From Mixophyes australis (lineage: Eukaryota > Chordata > Amphibia > Anura > Limnodynastidae), in assembly GCA_036250195.1 (NCBI GenBank), contig JAVHZZ010000005.1, positions 130,287,199-130,351,198 of the forward strand: a DNA stretch of 64,000 bases. The letters run 5' to 3'. How positions within the stretch are numbered: position 1 is the stretch's first letter; every line of letters starts with the position of its first letter. Position numbers and translations under genes: made by a program. A model generated the notes under the pieces. The model was not told the origin of the DNA, ran no database searches, and saw only the letters and a list, made by a program, of their open reading frames with translations. Shown piece by piece: positions 39,601 through 53,083 of the stretch.

Positions 39601-41683
39601 TCTAAGTCTTTCTGAGCAAGAGAAATCGCAAAACAGTCATTTCTTCATTGCCGTCCAAAAACAACGCTTTTTTACACTCCGGACTCCCTTTCTCTTGGAA
39701 ACAATGACTTACATCAATTCTTTTACATAATTCTTGTTTCTCATGACATTTCTAACATTGCCCACAATTATCAACTTTCTAAGTCTTTCTGAGCAAGAGA
39801 AATCGCAAAACAGTCATTTCTTCATTGCCGTCCAAAAACAACACTTTTTTACACTCTGGTCTCCCTTTCTCTTGGAAACAATGACTTACATCAATTCTTT
39901 TACATAATTCTTGTTTCTCATGACATTTCTAACATTGCCCACAATTATCAACTTTCTAAGTCTTTCTGAGCAGGAGAAATCGCAAAACATAGTCATTTCT
40001 TCATTGGCGTCCAAAAACAACGCTTTTTTACACTCCTCTCTCCCTTTCTCTTGGGACAATGACTTACATCAATTCTTTTACATAATTCTTGTTTCTCATG
40101 ACATTTCTAACATTGCCCACAATTATCAACTTTCTAAGTCTTTCTGAGCAGGAGAAATCGCAAAACATAGTCATTTCTTCCCTGCCGTCCAAAAACAACA
40201 CTTTTTTACACTCCTGTCTCCCTTTCTCTTGGAAACAATGACTTACATCAATTCTTTTACATAATTCTTGTTTCTCATGACATTTCTAACATTGCCCACA
40301 ATTATCAACTTTCTAAGTCTTTCTGAGCAAGATAAATCGCAAAACATAGTCATTTCTTCATTGGCGTCGAAAAACAACGCTTTTTTACACTCCGGTCTCC
40401 CTTTCTCTTGGAAACAATGACTTACATCAATTCTTTTACATAATTCTTGTTTCTCATGACATTTCTAACATTGCCCACAATTATCAACTTTCTAAGTCTT
40501 TCTGAGCAAGAGAAATCGCAAAACAGTCATTTCTTCATTGCCGTCCAAAAACAACGATTTTTTACACTCCGGTCTCCCTTTCTCTTGGAAACAATGACTT
40601 ACATCAATTCTTTTACATAATTCTTGTTTCTCATGACATTTCTAACATTGCCCACAATTATCAACTTTCTAAGTGTTTCTGAGCAAGAGAAATCGCAAAA
40701 CAGTCATTTCTTCATTGCCGTAAAAAAACAACGCTTTTTTACACTCCGGTCTCCCTTTCTCTTGAAAAAAATGACTTACATCAATTCTTTTACATAATTC
40801 TTGTTTCTCATGACATTTCTAACATTGCCCACAATTATCAACTTTCTAAGTCTTTCTGAGCAAGAGAAATCGCTAAACAGTCATTTCTTCATTGCCGTCC
40901 AAAAACAACGCTTTTTTACACTCCGGTCTCCCTTTCTCTTGGAAACAATGACTTACATCAATTCTTTTACATAATTCTTGTTTCTCATGACATTTCTAAC
41001 ATTGCCCACAATTATCAACTTTCTAAGTCTTTCTGAGCAAGAGAAATCGCAAAACAGTCATTTCTTCATTGCCGTCCAAAAACAACGATTTTTTACACTC
41101 CGGTCTCCCTTTCTCTTGGAAACAATGACTTACATCAATTCTTTTACATAATTCTTGTTTCTCATGACATTTCTAACATTGCCCACAATTATCAACTTTC
41201 TAAGTGTTTCTGAGCAAGAGAAATCGCAAAACAGTCATTTCTTCATTGCCGTCCAAAAACAACGCTTTTTTACACTCCGGTCTCCCTTTCTCTTGAAAAA
41301 AATGACTTACATCAATTCTTTTACATAATTCTTGTTTCTCATGACATTTCTAACATTGCCCACAATTATCAACTTTCTAAGTCTTTCTGAGCAAGAGAAA
41401 TCGCTAAACAGTCATTTCTTCATTGCCGTCCAAAAACAACGCTTTTTTACACTCCGGTCTCCCTTTCTCTTGGAAACAATGACTTACATCAATTCTTTTA
41501 CATAATTCTTGTTTCTCATGACATTTCTAACATTGCCCACAATTATCAACTTTCTAAGTCTTTCTGAGCAGGAGAAATCGCAAAACATAGTCATTTCTTC
41601 ATTGCCGTCCAAAAACAACGCTTTTTTGCACTCCTGTCTCCCTTTCTCTTGGAAACAATGACTTACATCAATTCTTTTACATA
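36697..41683 (+). repeat. HOR family 5, copy 1 (28 monomers, 4987 bp)
   Basis: Markers recur at an offset of 4987: AATTTTCAAC with AAATTGC (36733/41720), CAATTGTTTTAC (37045/42032), GCAGATG (37832/42819), CCGGACTCC (39683/44670), GGGACAATG (around 40054/45041) and CGATTTTTT (40555/45542). The monomer order is composite. 37769-38659 matches family 1 monomers 3-7, and 39195 onward matches family 2 (TTACGCTCC, CCGGACT, CTCTGGTC, CCCTGCC, CGATTTTTT, AAGTGTTTC). The final segment contains a local 531-bp duplication. Confidence 0.92.
40443..41504 (+). repeat. Local 531-bp (three-monomer) tandem duplication inside family 5
   Basis: The set CGATTTTTT, AAGTGTTTC with CTTGAAAAAAATG, and ATCGCTAAAC occurs at 40443, 40620 and 40797, and again at 40974, 41151 and 41328. 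All are 177 bp. The first set has a private GCCGTAAAAAAAC (AA at 40722-40723 where the others have CC). In copy 2 the set occurs once before the order changes at 45961. Confidence 0.88.
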
Positions 41684-44600
41684 ATTCTTGTTTCTCATGA
41701 CATTTCTAACATTGCCCACAATTTTCAACTTTCTAAGTCTTTCTGAGCAGGAGAAATTGCAAAACATAGTCATTTCTTCATTGCCGTCCAAAAACAACGC
41801 TTTTTTACACTCCGGTCTCCCTTTCTCTTGGAAACAATGACTTACATCAATTCTTTTACATAATTCTTGTTTCTCATGACATTTCTAACGTTGCCCACAA
41901 TTATCAACTTTCTAAGTCTTTCTGAGCAAGAGAAATCGCAAAACATAGTCATTTCTTCATTGCCGTCCAAAAACAACGCTTTTTTACACTCCGGTCTCCC
42001 TTTCTCTTGGAAACAATGACTTACATCAATTGTTTTACATAATTCTTGTTTCTCATGACATTTCTAACATTGCCCACAATTATCAACTTTCTAAGTCTTT
42101 CTGAGCAGGAGAAATCGCAAAACATAGTCATTTCTTCATTGCCGTCCAAAAACAACGCTTTTTTACACTCCTGTCTCCCTTTCTCTTGGAAACAATGACT
42201 TACATCAATTCTTTTACATAATTCTTGTTTCTCATGACATTTCTTACATTACCCACAATTATCAACTTTCTAAGTCTTTCTGAGCAGGAGAAATCGCAAA
42301 ACATAGTCATTTCTTCATTGCCGTCCAAAAACAACGCTTTTTTACACTCCTGTCTCCCTTTCTCTTGGAAACAATGACTTACATCAATTCTTTTACATAA
42401 TTCTTGTTTCTCATGACATTTCTAACATTGCCCACAATTATCAACTTTCTAAGTCTTTCTGAGCAAGAGAAATCGCAAAACATAGTCATTTCTTCATTGG
42501 CGTCCAAAAACAACGCTTTTTTACACTCCGGTCTCCCTTTCTCTTGGAAACAATGACTTACATCAAATCTTTTACATAATTCTTGTTTCTCATGACATTT
42601 CTAACATTGCCCACAATTATCAACTTTCTAAGTCTTTCTGAGCAAGAGAAATCGCAAAACAGTCATTTCTTCATTGCCGTCCAAAAACAACGCTTTTTTA
42701 CACTCCGGTCTCCCTTTCTCTTGGAAACAATGACTTACATCAATTCTTTTACATAATTCTTGTTTCTCATGACATTTCTAACATTGCCCACAATTATCAA
42801 CTTTCTAAGTCTTTCTGAGCAGATGAAATCGCAAAACATAGTCATTTCTTCATTGCCGTCCAAAAACAACGCTTTTTTACACTCCTGTCTCCCTTTCTCT
42901 TGGAAACAATGACTTACATCAATTCTTTTACATAATTCTTGTTTCTCATGACATTTCTAACATTGCCCACAATTATCAACTTTCTAAGTCTTTCTGAGCA
43001 AGAGAAATCGCAAAACAGTCATTTCTTCATTGGCGTCCAAAAACAACGCTTTTTTACACTCCTGTCTCCCTTTCTCTTGGAAACAATGACTTACATCAAT
43101 TCTTTTACATAATTCTTGTTTCTCATGACATTTCTTACATTGCCCACAATTATCAACTTTCTAAGTCTTTCTGAGCAGGAGAAATCGCAAAACATAGTCA
43201 TTTCTTCATTGCCGTCCAAAAACAACGCTTTTTTACACTCCTGTCTCCCTTTCTCTTGGAAACAATGACTTACATCAATTCTTTTACATAATTCTTGTTT
43301 CTCATGACATTTCTAGCATTGCCCACAATTATCAACTTTCTAAGTCTTTCTGAGCAAGAGAAATCGCAAAACAGTCATTTCTTCATTGCCGTCCAAAAAC
43401 AACGCTTTTTTACACTCCGGTCTCCCTTTCTCTTGGAAACAATGACTTACATCAATTCTTTTACATAATTCTTGTTTCTCATGACATTTCTAACATTGCC
43501 CACAATTATCAACTTTCTAAGTCTTTCTGAGCAGGAGAAATCGCAAAACATAGTCATTTCTTCATTGCCGTCCAAAAACAACGCTTTTTTACACTCCTGT
43601 CTCCCTTTCTCTTGGAAACAATGACTTACATCAATTCTTTTACATAATTCTTGTTTCTCATGACATTTCTTACATTGCCCACAATTATCAACTTTCTAAG
43701 TCTTTCTGAGCAGGAGAAATCGCAAAACATAGTCATTTCTTCATTGCCGTCCAAAAACAACGCTTTTTTACACTCCTGTCTCCCTTTCTCTTGGAAACAA
43801 TGACTTACATCAATTCTTTTACATAATTCTTGTTTCTCATGACATTTCTAACATTGCCCACAATTATCAACTTTCTAAGTCTTTCTGAGCAAGAGAAATC
43901 GCAAAACATAGTCATTTCTTCATTGGCGTCCAAAAACAACGCTTTTTTACACTCCGGTCTCCCTTTCTCTTGGAAACAATGACTTACATCAATTCTTTTA
44001 CATAATTCTTGTTTCTCATGACATTTCTAACATTGCCCACAATTATCAACTTTCTAAGTCTTTCTGAGCAAGAGAAATCGCAAAACAGTCATTTCTTCAT
44101 TGCCGTCCAAAAACAACGCTTTTTTACACTCCGGTCTCCCTTTCTCTTGGAAACAATGACTTACATCAATTCTTTTACATAATTCTTATTTCTCATGACA
44201 TTTCTAACATTGCCCACAATTATCAACTTTCTAAGTCTTTCTGAGCAAGAGAAATCGCAAAACATAGTCATTTCTTCATTGCCGTCCAAAAACAACGCTT
44301 TTTTACGCTCCTGTCTCCCTTTCTCTTGGAAACAATGACTTACATCAATTCTTTTACATAATTCTTGTTTCTCATGACATTTCTTACATTGCCCACAATT
44401 ATCAACTTTCTAAGTCTTTCTGAGCAGGAGAAATCGCAAAACATAGTCATTTCTTCATTGCCGTCCAAAAACAACGCTTTTTTACACTCCTGTATCCCTT
44501 TCTCTTGGAAACAATGACTTACATCAATTCTTTTACATAATTCTTGTTTCTCATGACATTTCTAACATTGCCCACAATTATCAACTTTCTAAGTCTTTCT

Positions 44601-45960
44601 GAGCAAGAGAAATCGCAAAACAGTCATTTCTTCATTGCCGTCCAAAAACAACGCTTTTTTACACTCCGGACTCCCTTTCTCTTGGAAACAATGACTTACA
44701 TCAATTCTTTTACATAATTCTTGTTTCTCATGACATTTCTAACATTGCCCACAATTATCAACTTTCTAAGTCTTTCTGAGCAAGAGAAATCGCAAAACAG
44801 TCATTTCTTCATTGCCGTCCAAAAACAACACTTTTTTACACTCTGGTCTCCCTTTCTCTTGGAAACAATGACTTACATCAATTCTTTTACATAATTCTTG
44901 TTTCTCATGACATTTCTAACATTGCCCACAATTATCAACTTTCTAAGTCTTTCTGAGCAGGAGAAATCGCAAAACATAGTCATTTCTTCATTGGCGTCCA
45001 AAAACAACGCTTTTTTACACTCCTCTCTCCCTTTCTCTTGGGACAATGACTTACATCAATTCTTTTACATAATTCTTGTTTCTCATGACATTTCTAACAT
45101 TGCCCACAATTATCAACTTTCTAAGTCTTTCTGAGCAGGAGAAATCGCAAAACATAGTCATTTCTTCCCTGCCGTCCAAAAACAACACTTTTTTACACTC
45201 CTGTCTCCCTTTCTCTTGGAAACAATGACTTACATCAATTCTTTTACATAATTCTTGTTTCTCATGACATTTCTAACATTGCCCACAATTATCAACTTTC
45301 TAAGTCTTTCTGAGCAAGATAAATCGCAAAACATAGTCATTTCTTCATTGGCGTCGAAAAACAACGCTTTTTTACACTCCGGTCTCCCTTTCTCTTGGAA
45401 ACAATGACTTACATCAATTCTTTTACATAATTCTTGTTTCTCATGACATTTCTAACATTGCCCACAATTATCAACTTTCTAAGTCTTTCTGAGCAAGAGA
45501 AATCGCAAAACAGTCATTTCTTCATTGCCGTCCAAAAACAACGATTTTTTACACTCCGGTCTCCCTTTCTCTTGGAAACAATGACTTACATCAATTCTTT
45601 TACATAATTCTTGTTTCTCATGACATTTCTAACATTGCCCACAATTATCAACTTTCTAAGTGTTTCTGAGCAAGAGAAATCGCAAAACAGTCATTTCTTC
45701 ATTGCCGTCCAAAAACAACGCTTTTTTACACTCCGGTCTCCCTTTCTCTTGAAAAAAATGACTTACATCAATTCTTTTACATAATTCTTGTTTCTCATGA
45801 CATTTCTAACATTGCCCACAATTATCAACTTTCTAAGTCTTTCTGAGCAAGAGAAATCGCTAAACAGTCATTTCTTCATTGCCGTCCAAAAACAACGCTT
45901 TTTTACACTCCGGTCTCCCTTTCTCTTGGAAACAATGACTTACATCAATTCTTTTACATA
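41684..45960 (+). repeat. HOR family 5, copy 2 (about 24 monomers, truncated)
   Basis: It matches copy 1 at an offset of 4987 from 41684 to the ATCGCTAAAC monomer ending at 45960. There copy 1 enters its 531-bp duplication while copy 2 continues with GCAGG and CTTAC monomers. The final 8 monomers (from 44540) also form the front of the first family 6 unit, so the two families overlap in origin. Confidence 0.88.
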
Positions 45961-46497
45961 ATTCTTGTTTCTCATGACATTTCTAACATTGCCCACAATT
46001 ATCAACTTTCTAAGTCTTTCTGAGCAGGAGAAATCGCAAAACATAGTCATTTCTTCATTGCCGTCCAAAAACAACGCTTTTTTACACTCCTGTCTCCCTT
46101 TCTCTTGGAAACAATGACTTACATCAATTCTTTTACATAATTCTTGTTTCTCATGACATTTCTTACATTGCCCACAATTATCAACTTTCTAAGTCTTTCT
46201 GAGCAGGAGAAATCGCAAAACATAGTCATTTCTTTATTGCCGTCCAAAAACAACGCTTTTTTACACTCCTGTCTCCCTTTCTCTTGGAAACAATGACTTA
46301 CATCAATTCTTTTACATAATTCTTGTTTCTCATGACATTTCTAACATTGCCCACAATTATCAACTTTCTAAGTCTTTCTAAGCAAGAGAAATCGCAAAAC
46401 ATAGTCATTTCTTCATTGGCGTCCAAAAACAACGCTTTTTTACACTCCGGTCTCCCTTTCTCTTGGAAACAATGACTTACATCAAATCTTTTACATA
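44540..46497 (+). repeat. HOR family 6, unit 1 (11 monomers, 1958 bp; overlaps family 5 copy 2)
   Basis: It starts at the CCGGACTCC monomer and contains CTCTGGTC, GGGACAATG (178 bp), CCCTGCC, AAGATAAATCGC with GGCGTCGAAA, CGATTTTTT, AAGTGTTTC/GAAAAAAATG, ATCGCTAAAC, GCAGG, CTTAC/TTTATTGCC and TCTAAGCAAG with ATCAAATC. CCGGACT (44670/46628) and the GGGACAATG monomer recur 1958 bp downstream. Confidence 0.88.
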
Positions 46498-48455
46498 ATT
46501 CTTGTTTCTCATGACATTTCTAACATTGCCCACAATTATCAACTTTCTAAGTCTTTCTGAGCAAGAGAAATCGCAAAACAGTCATTTCTTCATTGCCGTC
46601 CAAAAACAACGCTTTTTTACACTCCGGACTCCCTTTCTCTTGGAAACAATGACTTACATCAATTCTTTTACATAATTCTTGTTTCTCATGACATTTCTAA
46701 CATTGCCCACAATTATCAACTTTCTAAGTCTTTCTGAGCAAGAGAAATCGCAAAACAGTCATTTCTTCATTGCCGTCCAAAAACAACACTTTTTTACACT
46801 CTGGTCTCCCTTTCTCTTGGAAACAATGACTTACATCAATTCTTTTACATAATTCTTGTTTCTCATGACATTTCTAACATTGCCCACAATTATCAACTTT
46901 CTAAGTCTTTCTGAGCAGGAGAAATCGCAAAACATAGTCATTTCTTCATTGGCGTCCAAAAACAACGCTTTTTTACACTCCTCTCTCCCTTTCTCTTGGG
47001 ACAATGACTTACATCAAATCTTTTACATAATTCTTGTTTCTCATGACATTTCTAACATTGCCCACAATTATCAACTTTCTAAGTCTTTCTGAGCAGGAGA
47101 AATCGCAAAACATAGTCATTTCTTCCCTGCCGTCCAAAAACAACACTTTTTTACACTCCTGTCTCCCTTTCTCTTGGAAACAATGACTTACATCAATTCT
47201 TTTACATAATTCTTGTTTCTCATGACATTTCTAACATTGCCCACAATTATCAACTTTCTAAGTCTTTCTGAGCAAGATAAATCGCAAAACATAGTCATTT
47301 CTTCATTGGCGTCGAAAAACAACGCTTTTTTACACTCCGGTCTCCCTTTCTCTTGGAAACAATGACTTACATCAATTCTTTTACATAATTCTTGTTTCTC
47401 ATGACATTTCTAACATTGCCCACAATTATCAACTTTCTAAGTCTTTCTGAGCAAGAGAAATCGCAAAACAGTCATTTCTTCATTGCCGTCCAAAAACAAC
47501 GATTTTTTACACTCCGGTCTCCCTTTCTCTTGGAAACAATGACTTACATCAATTCTTTTACATAATTCTTGTTTCTCATGACATTTCTAACATTGCCCAC
47601 AATTATCAACTTTCTAAGTGTTTCTGAGCAAGAGAAATCGCAAAACAGTCATTTCTTCATTGCCGTCCAAAAACAACGCTTTTTTACACTCCGGTCTCCC
47701 TTTCTCTTGAAAAAAATGACTTACATCAATTCTTTTACATAATTCTTGTTTCTCATGACATTTCTAACATTGCCCACAATTATCAACTTTCTAAGTCTTT
47801 CTGAGCAAGAGAAATCGCTAAACAGTCATTTCTTCATTGCCGTCCAAAAACAACGCTTTTTTACACTCCGGTCTCCCTTTCTCTTGGAAACAATGACTTA
47901 CATCAATTCTTTTACATAATTCTTGTTTCTCATGACATTTCTAACATTGCCCACAATTATCAACTTTCTAAGTCTTTCTGAGCAGGAGAAATCGCAAAAC
48001 ATAGTCATTTCTTCATTGCCGTCCAAAAACAACGCTTTTTTACACTCCTGTCTCCCTTTCTCTTGGAAACAATGACTTACATCAATTCTTTTACATAATT
48101 CTTGTTTCTCATGACATTTCTTACATTGCCCACAATTATCAACTTTCTAAGTCTTTCTGAGCAGGAGAAATCGCAAAACATAGTCATTTCTTTATTGCCG
48201 TCCAAAAACAACGCTTTTTTACACTCCTGTCTCCCTTTCTCTTGGAAACAATGACTTACATCAATTCTTTTACATAATTCTTGTTTCTCATGACATTTCT
48301 AACATTGCCCACAATTATCAACTTTCTAAGTCTTTCTAAGCAAGAGAAATCGCAAAACATAGTCATTTCTTCATTGGCGTCCAAAAACAACGCTTTTTTA
48401 CACTCCGGTCTCCCTTTCTCTTGGAAACAATGACTTACATCAAATCTTTTACATA
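46498..48455 (+). repeat. HOR family 6, unit 2 (11 monomers, 1958 bp)
   Basis: It has the same 11-monomer order as unit 1, with TCTAAGCAAG at 48336 against 46378. The monomer carrying GGGACAATG (around 46999) ends with ATCAAATC, not ATCAATTC as in unit 1. That A is otherwise typical of the last monomer of the unit, so it may come from gene conversion between neighbours. Confidence 0.88.
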
Positions 48456-50235
48456 ATTCTTGTTTCTCATGACATTTCTAACATTGCCCACAATTATCAA
48501 CTTTCTAAGTCTTTCTGAGCAAGAGAAATCGCAAAACAGTCATTTCTTCATTGCCGTCCAAAAACAACGCTTTTTTACACTCCGGTCTCCCTTTCTCTTG
48601 AAAACAATGACTTACATCAATTCTTTTACATAATTCTTGTTTCTCATGACATTTCTAACATTGCCCACAATTATCAACTTTCTAAGTCTTTCTGAGCAAG
48701 AGAAATCGCAAAACAGTCATTTCTTCATTGCCGTCCAAAAACAACGCTTTTTTACACTCCTGTCTCCCTTTCTCTTGGAAACAATGACTTACATCAATTC
48801 TTTTACATAATTCTTGTTTCTCATGACATTTCTTACATTGCCCACAATTATCAACTTTCTAAGTCTTTCTGAGCAGGAGAAATCGCAAAACATAGTCATT
48901 TCTTCCCTGCCGTCCAAAAACAACACTTTTTTACACTCCTGTCTCCCTTTCTCTTGGAAACAATGACTTACATCAATTCTTTTACATAATTCTTGTTTCT
49001 CATGACATTTCTAACATTGCCCACAATTATCAACTTTCTAAGTCTTTCTGAGCAAGATAAATCGCAAAACATAGTCATTTCTTCATTGGCATCGAAAAAC
49101 AACACTTTTTTACACTCCGGTCTCCCTTTCTCTTGGAAACAATGACTTACATCAATTCTTTTACATAATTCTTGTTTTTCATGACATTTCTAACATTGCC
49201 CACAATTATCAACTTTCTAAGTCTTTCTGAGCAAGAGAAATCGCAAAACAGTCATTTCTTCATTGCCGTCCAAAAACAACGATTTTTTACACTCCGGTCT
49301 CCCTTTCTCTTGGAAACAATGACTTACATCAATTCTTTTACATAATTCTTGTTTCTCATGACATTTCTAACATTGCCCACAATTATCAACTTTCTAAGTG
49401 TTTCTGAGCAAGAGAAATCGCAAAACAGTCATTTCTTCATTGCCGTCCAAAAACAACGCTTTTTTACACTCCGGTCTCCCTTTCTCTTGAAAAAAATGAC
49501 TTACATCAATTCTTTTACATAATTCTTGTTTCTCATGACATTTCTAACATTGCCCACAATTATCAACTTTCTAAGTCTTTCTGAGCAAGAGAAATCGCTA
49601 AACAGTCATTTCTTCATTGCCGTCCAAAAACAACGCTTTTTTACACTCCGGTCTCCCTTTCTCTTGGAAACAATGACTTACATCAATTCTTTTACATAAT
49701 TCTTGTTTCTCATGACATTTCTAACATTGCCCACAATTATCAACTTTCTAAGTCTTTCTGAGCAGGAGAAATCGCAAAACATAGTCATTTCTTCATTGCC
49801 GTCCAAAAACAACGCTTTTTTACACTCCTGTCTCCCTTTCTCTTGGAAACAATGACTTACATCAATTCTTTTACATAATTCTTGTTTCTCATGACATTTC
49901 TTACATTGCCCACAATTATCAACTTTCTAAGTCTTTCTGAGCAGGAGAAATCGCAAAACATAGTCATTTCTTTATTGCCGTCCAAAAACAACGCTTTTTT
50001 ACACTCCTGTCTCCCTTTCTCTTGGAAACAATGACTTACATCAATTCTTTTACATAATTCTTGTTTCTCATGACATTTCTAACATTGCCCACAATTATCA
50101 ACTTTCTAAGTCTTTCTAAGCAAGAGAAATCGCAAAACATAGTCATTTCTTCATTGGCGTCCAAAAACAACGCTTTTTTACACTCCGGTCTCCCTTTCTC
50201 TTGGAAACAATGACTTACATCAAATCTTTTACATA
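48456..50235 (+). repeat. HOR family 6, unit 3 (10 monomers, 1780 bp)
   Basis: TCTAAGCAAG at 50116 lies 1780 bp after 48336. The unit lacks the 178-bp GGGACAATG monomer. Its first monomers read CCGGTC with CTTGAAAACAATG (around 48598) and A/CCTG in place of CCGGACT and CTCTGGTC, and the CCCTGCC monomer has CTTAC. Private changes include GGCATCG, TTGTTTTTCATG and CAACAC near 49090-49180. Confidence 0.87.
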
Positions 50236-53083
50236 ATTCTTGTTTCTCATGACATTTCTAACATTGCCCACAATTATCAACTTTCTAAGTCTTTCTGAGC
50301 AAGAGAAATCGCAAAACAGTCATTTCTTCATTGCCGTCCAAAAACAACGCTTTTTTACACTCCGGTCTCCCTTTCTCTTGAAAACAATGACTTACATCAA
50401 TTCTTTTACATAATTCTTGTTTCTCATGACATTTCTAACATTGCCCACAATTATCAACTTTCTAAGTCTTTCTGAGCAAGAGAAATCGCAAAACAGTCAT
50501 TTCTTCATTGCCGTCCAAAAACAACGCTTTTTTACACTCCGGTCTCCCTTTCTCTTGGAAACAATGACTTACATCAATTCTTTTACATAATTCTTGTTTC
50601 TCATGACATTTCTAACATTGCCCACAATTATCAACTTTCTAAGTCTTTCTGAGCAGATGAAATCGCAAAACATAGTCATTTCTTCATTGCCGTCCAAAAA
50701 CAACGCTTTTTTACACTCCTGTCTCCCTTTCTCTTGGAAACAATGACTTACATCAATTCTTTTACATAATTCTTGTTTCTCATGACATTTCTAACATTGC
50801 CCACAATTATCAACTTTCTAAGTCTTTCTGAGCAAGAGAAATCGCAAAACAGTCATTTCTTCATTGGCGTCCAAAAACAACGCTTTTTTACACTCCTGTC
50901 TCCCTTTCTCTTGGAAACAATGACTTACATCAATTCTTTTACATAATTCTTGTTTCTCATGACATTTCTTACATTGCCCACAATTATCAACTTTCTAAGT
51001 CTTTCTGAGCAGGAGAAATCGCAAAACATAGTCATTTCTTCATTGCCGTCCAAAAACAACGCTTTTTTACACTCCTGTCTCCCTTTCTCTTGCAAACAAT
51101 GACTTACATCAATTCTTTTACATAATTCTTGTTTCTCATGACATTTCTAGCATTGCCCACAATTATCAACTTTCTAAGTCTTTCTGAGCAAGAGAAATCG
51201 CAAAACAGTCATTTCTTCATTGCCGTCCAAAAACAACGCTTTTTTACACTCCGGTCTCCCTTTCTCTTGGAAACAATGACTTACATCAATTCTTTTACAT
51301 AATTCTTGTTTCTCATGACATTTCTAACATTGCCCACAATTATCAACTTTCTAAGTCTTTCTGAGCAGGAGAAATTGCAAAACATAGTCATTTCTTCATT
51401 GCCGTCCAAAAACAACGCTTTTTTACACTCCTGTCTCCCTTTCTCTTGGAAACAATGACTTACATCAATTCTTTTACATAATTCTTGTTTCTCATGACAT
51501 TTCTAACATTGCCCACAATTATCAACTTTATAAGTCTTTCTGAGCAAGAGAAATCGCAAAACATAGTCATTTCTTCATTGGCGTCCAAAAACAACGCTTT
51601 TTTACACTCCGGTCTCCCTTTCTCTTGGAAACAATGACTTACATCAATTCTTTTACATAATTCTTGTTTCTCATGACATTTCTAACATTGCCCACAATTA
51701 TCAACTTTCTAAGTCTTTCTGAGCAAGAGAAATCGCAAAACAGTCATTTCTTCATTCGCGTCCAAAAACAACGCTTTTTTACACTCCTGTCTCCCTTTCT
51801 CTTGGAAACAATGACTTACATCAATTCTTTTACATAATTCTTGTTTATCATGACATTTCTTACATTGCCCACAATTATCAACTTTCTAAGTCTTTCTGAG
51901 CAGGAGAAATCTCAAAACATAGTCATTTCTTCATTGCCGTCCAAAAACAACGCTTTTTTACACTCCTGTCTCCCTTTCTCTTGGAAACAATGACTTACAT
52001 CAATTCTTTTACATAATTCTTGTTTCTCATGACATTTCTAACATTGCCCACAATTATCAACTTTCTAAGTCTTTCTGAGCAAGAGAAATCGCAAAACATA
52101 GTCATTTCTTCATTGGCGTCCAAAAACAACGCTTTTTTACACTCCGGTCTCCCTTTCTCTTGGAAACAATGACTTACATCAATTCTTTTACATAATTCTT
52201 GTTTCTCATGACATTTCTAACATTGCCCACAATTATCAACTTTCTAAGTCTTTCTGAGCAAGAGAAATCGCAAAACAGTCATTTCTTCATTGCCGTCCAA
52301 AAACAACGCTTTTTTACACTCCGGTCTCCCTTTCTCTTGGAAACAATGACTTACATCAATTCTTTTACATAATTCTTATTTCTCATGACATTTCTAACAT
52401 TGCCCACAATTATCAACTTTCTAAGTCTTTCTGAGCAAGAGAAATCGCAAAACAGTCATTTCTTCATTGGCGTCCAAAAACAACGCTTTTTTACACTCCG
52501 GTCTCCCTTTCTCTTGGAAACAATGACTTACATCAATTCTTTTACATAATTCTTGTTTCTCATGACATTTCTAACATTGCCCACAATTATCAACTTTCTA
52601 AGTCTTTCTGAGTAGGAGAAATCGCAAAACATAGTCATTTCTTCATTGCCGTCCAAAAACAACGCTTTTTTACACTCCTGTCTCCCTTTCTCTTGGAAAC
52701 AATGACTTACATCAATTCTTTTACATAATTCTTGTTTCTCATGACATTTCTAACATTGCCCACAATTATCAACTTTCTAAGTCTTTCTGAGCAAGAGAAA
52801 TCGCAAAAGAGTCATTTCTTCATTGCCGTCCAAAAACAACGCTTTTTTACACTCCGGTCTCCCTTTCTCTTGGAAACAATGACTTACATCAATTCTTTTA
52901 CATAATTCTTGTTTCTCATGACATTTCTAACATTGCCCACAATTATCAACTTTCTAAGTCTTTCTGAGCAGGAGAAATCGCAAAACATAGTCATTTCTTC
53001 ATTGCCGTCCAAAAACAACGCTTTTTTACACTCCTGTCTCCCTTTCTCTTGGAAACAATGACTTACATCAATTCTTTTACATA
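50236..53083 (+). repeat. Mixed segment (16 monomers) joining families 6, 1, 3 and 8
   Basis: It opens with the first monomer of family 6 unit 3 (CTTGAAAACAATG, 50236). It then follows family 1 monomers 2-7 (50413; GCAGATG 50590; GGCG 50769; CTTAC 50946 with a private TTGCAAACAATG; CTAGC 51125; GCAGG 51302 with AAATTGC). After that it follows family 3 material: TTATAAG 51481, CGCG 51660, CTTAC/AAATCTC 51837, GGCG 52016, A 52195, CTTATTTCTC 52372, GAGTAGG 52549. No repeat period is visible inside it. A private CAAAAGAGTC lies near 52806. Confidence 0.8.
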
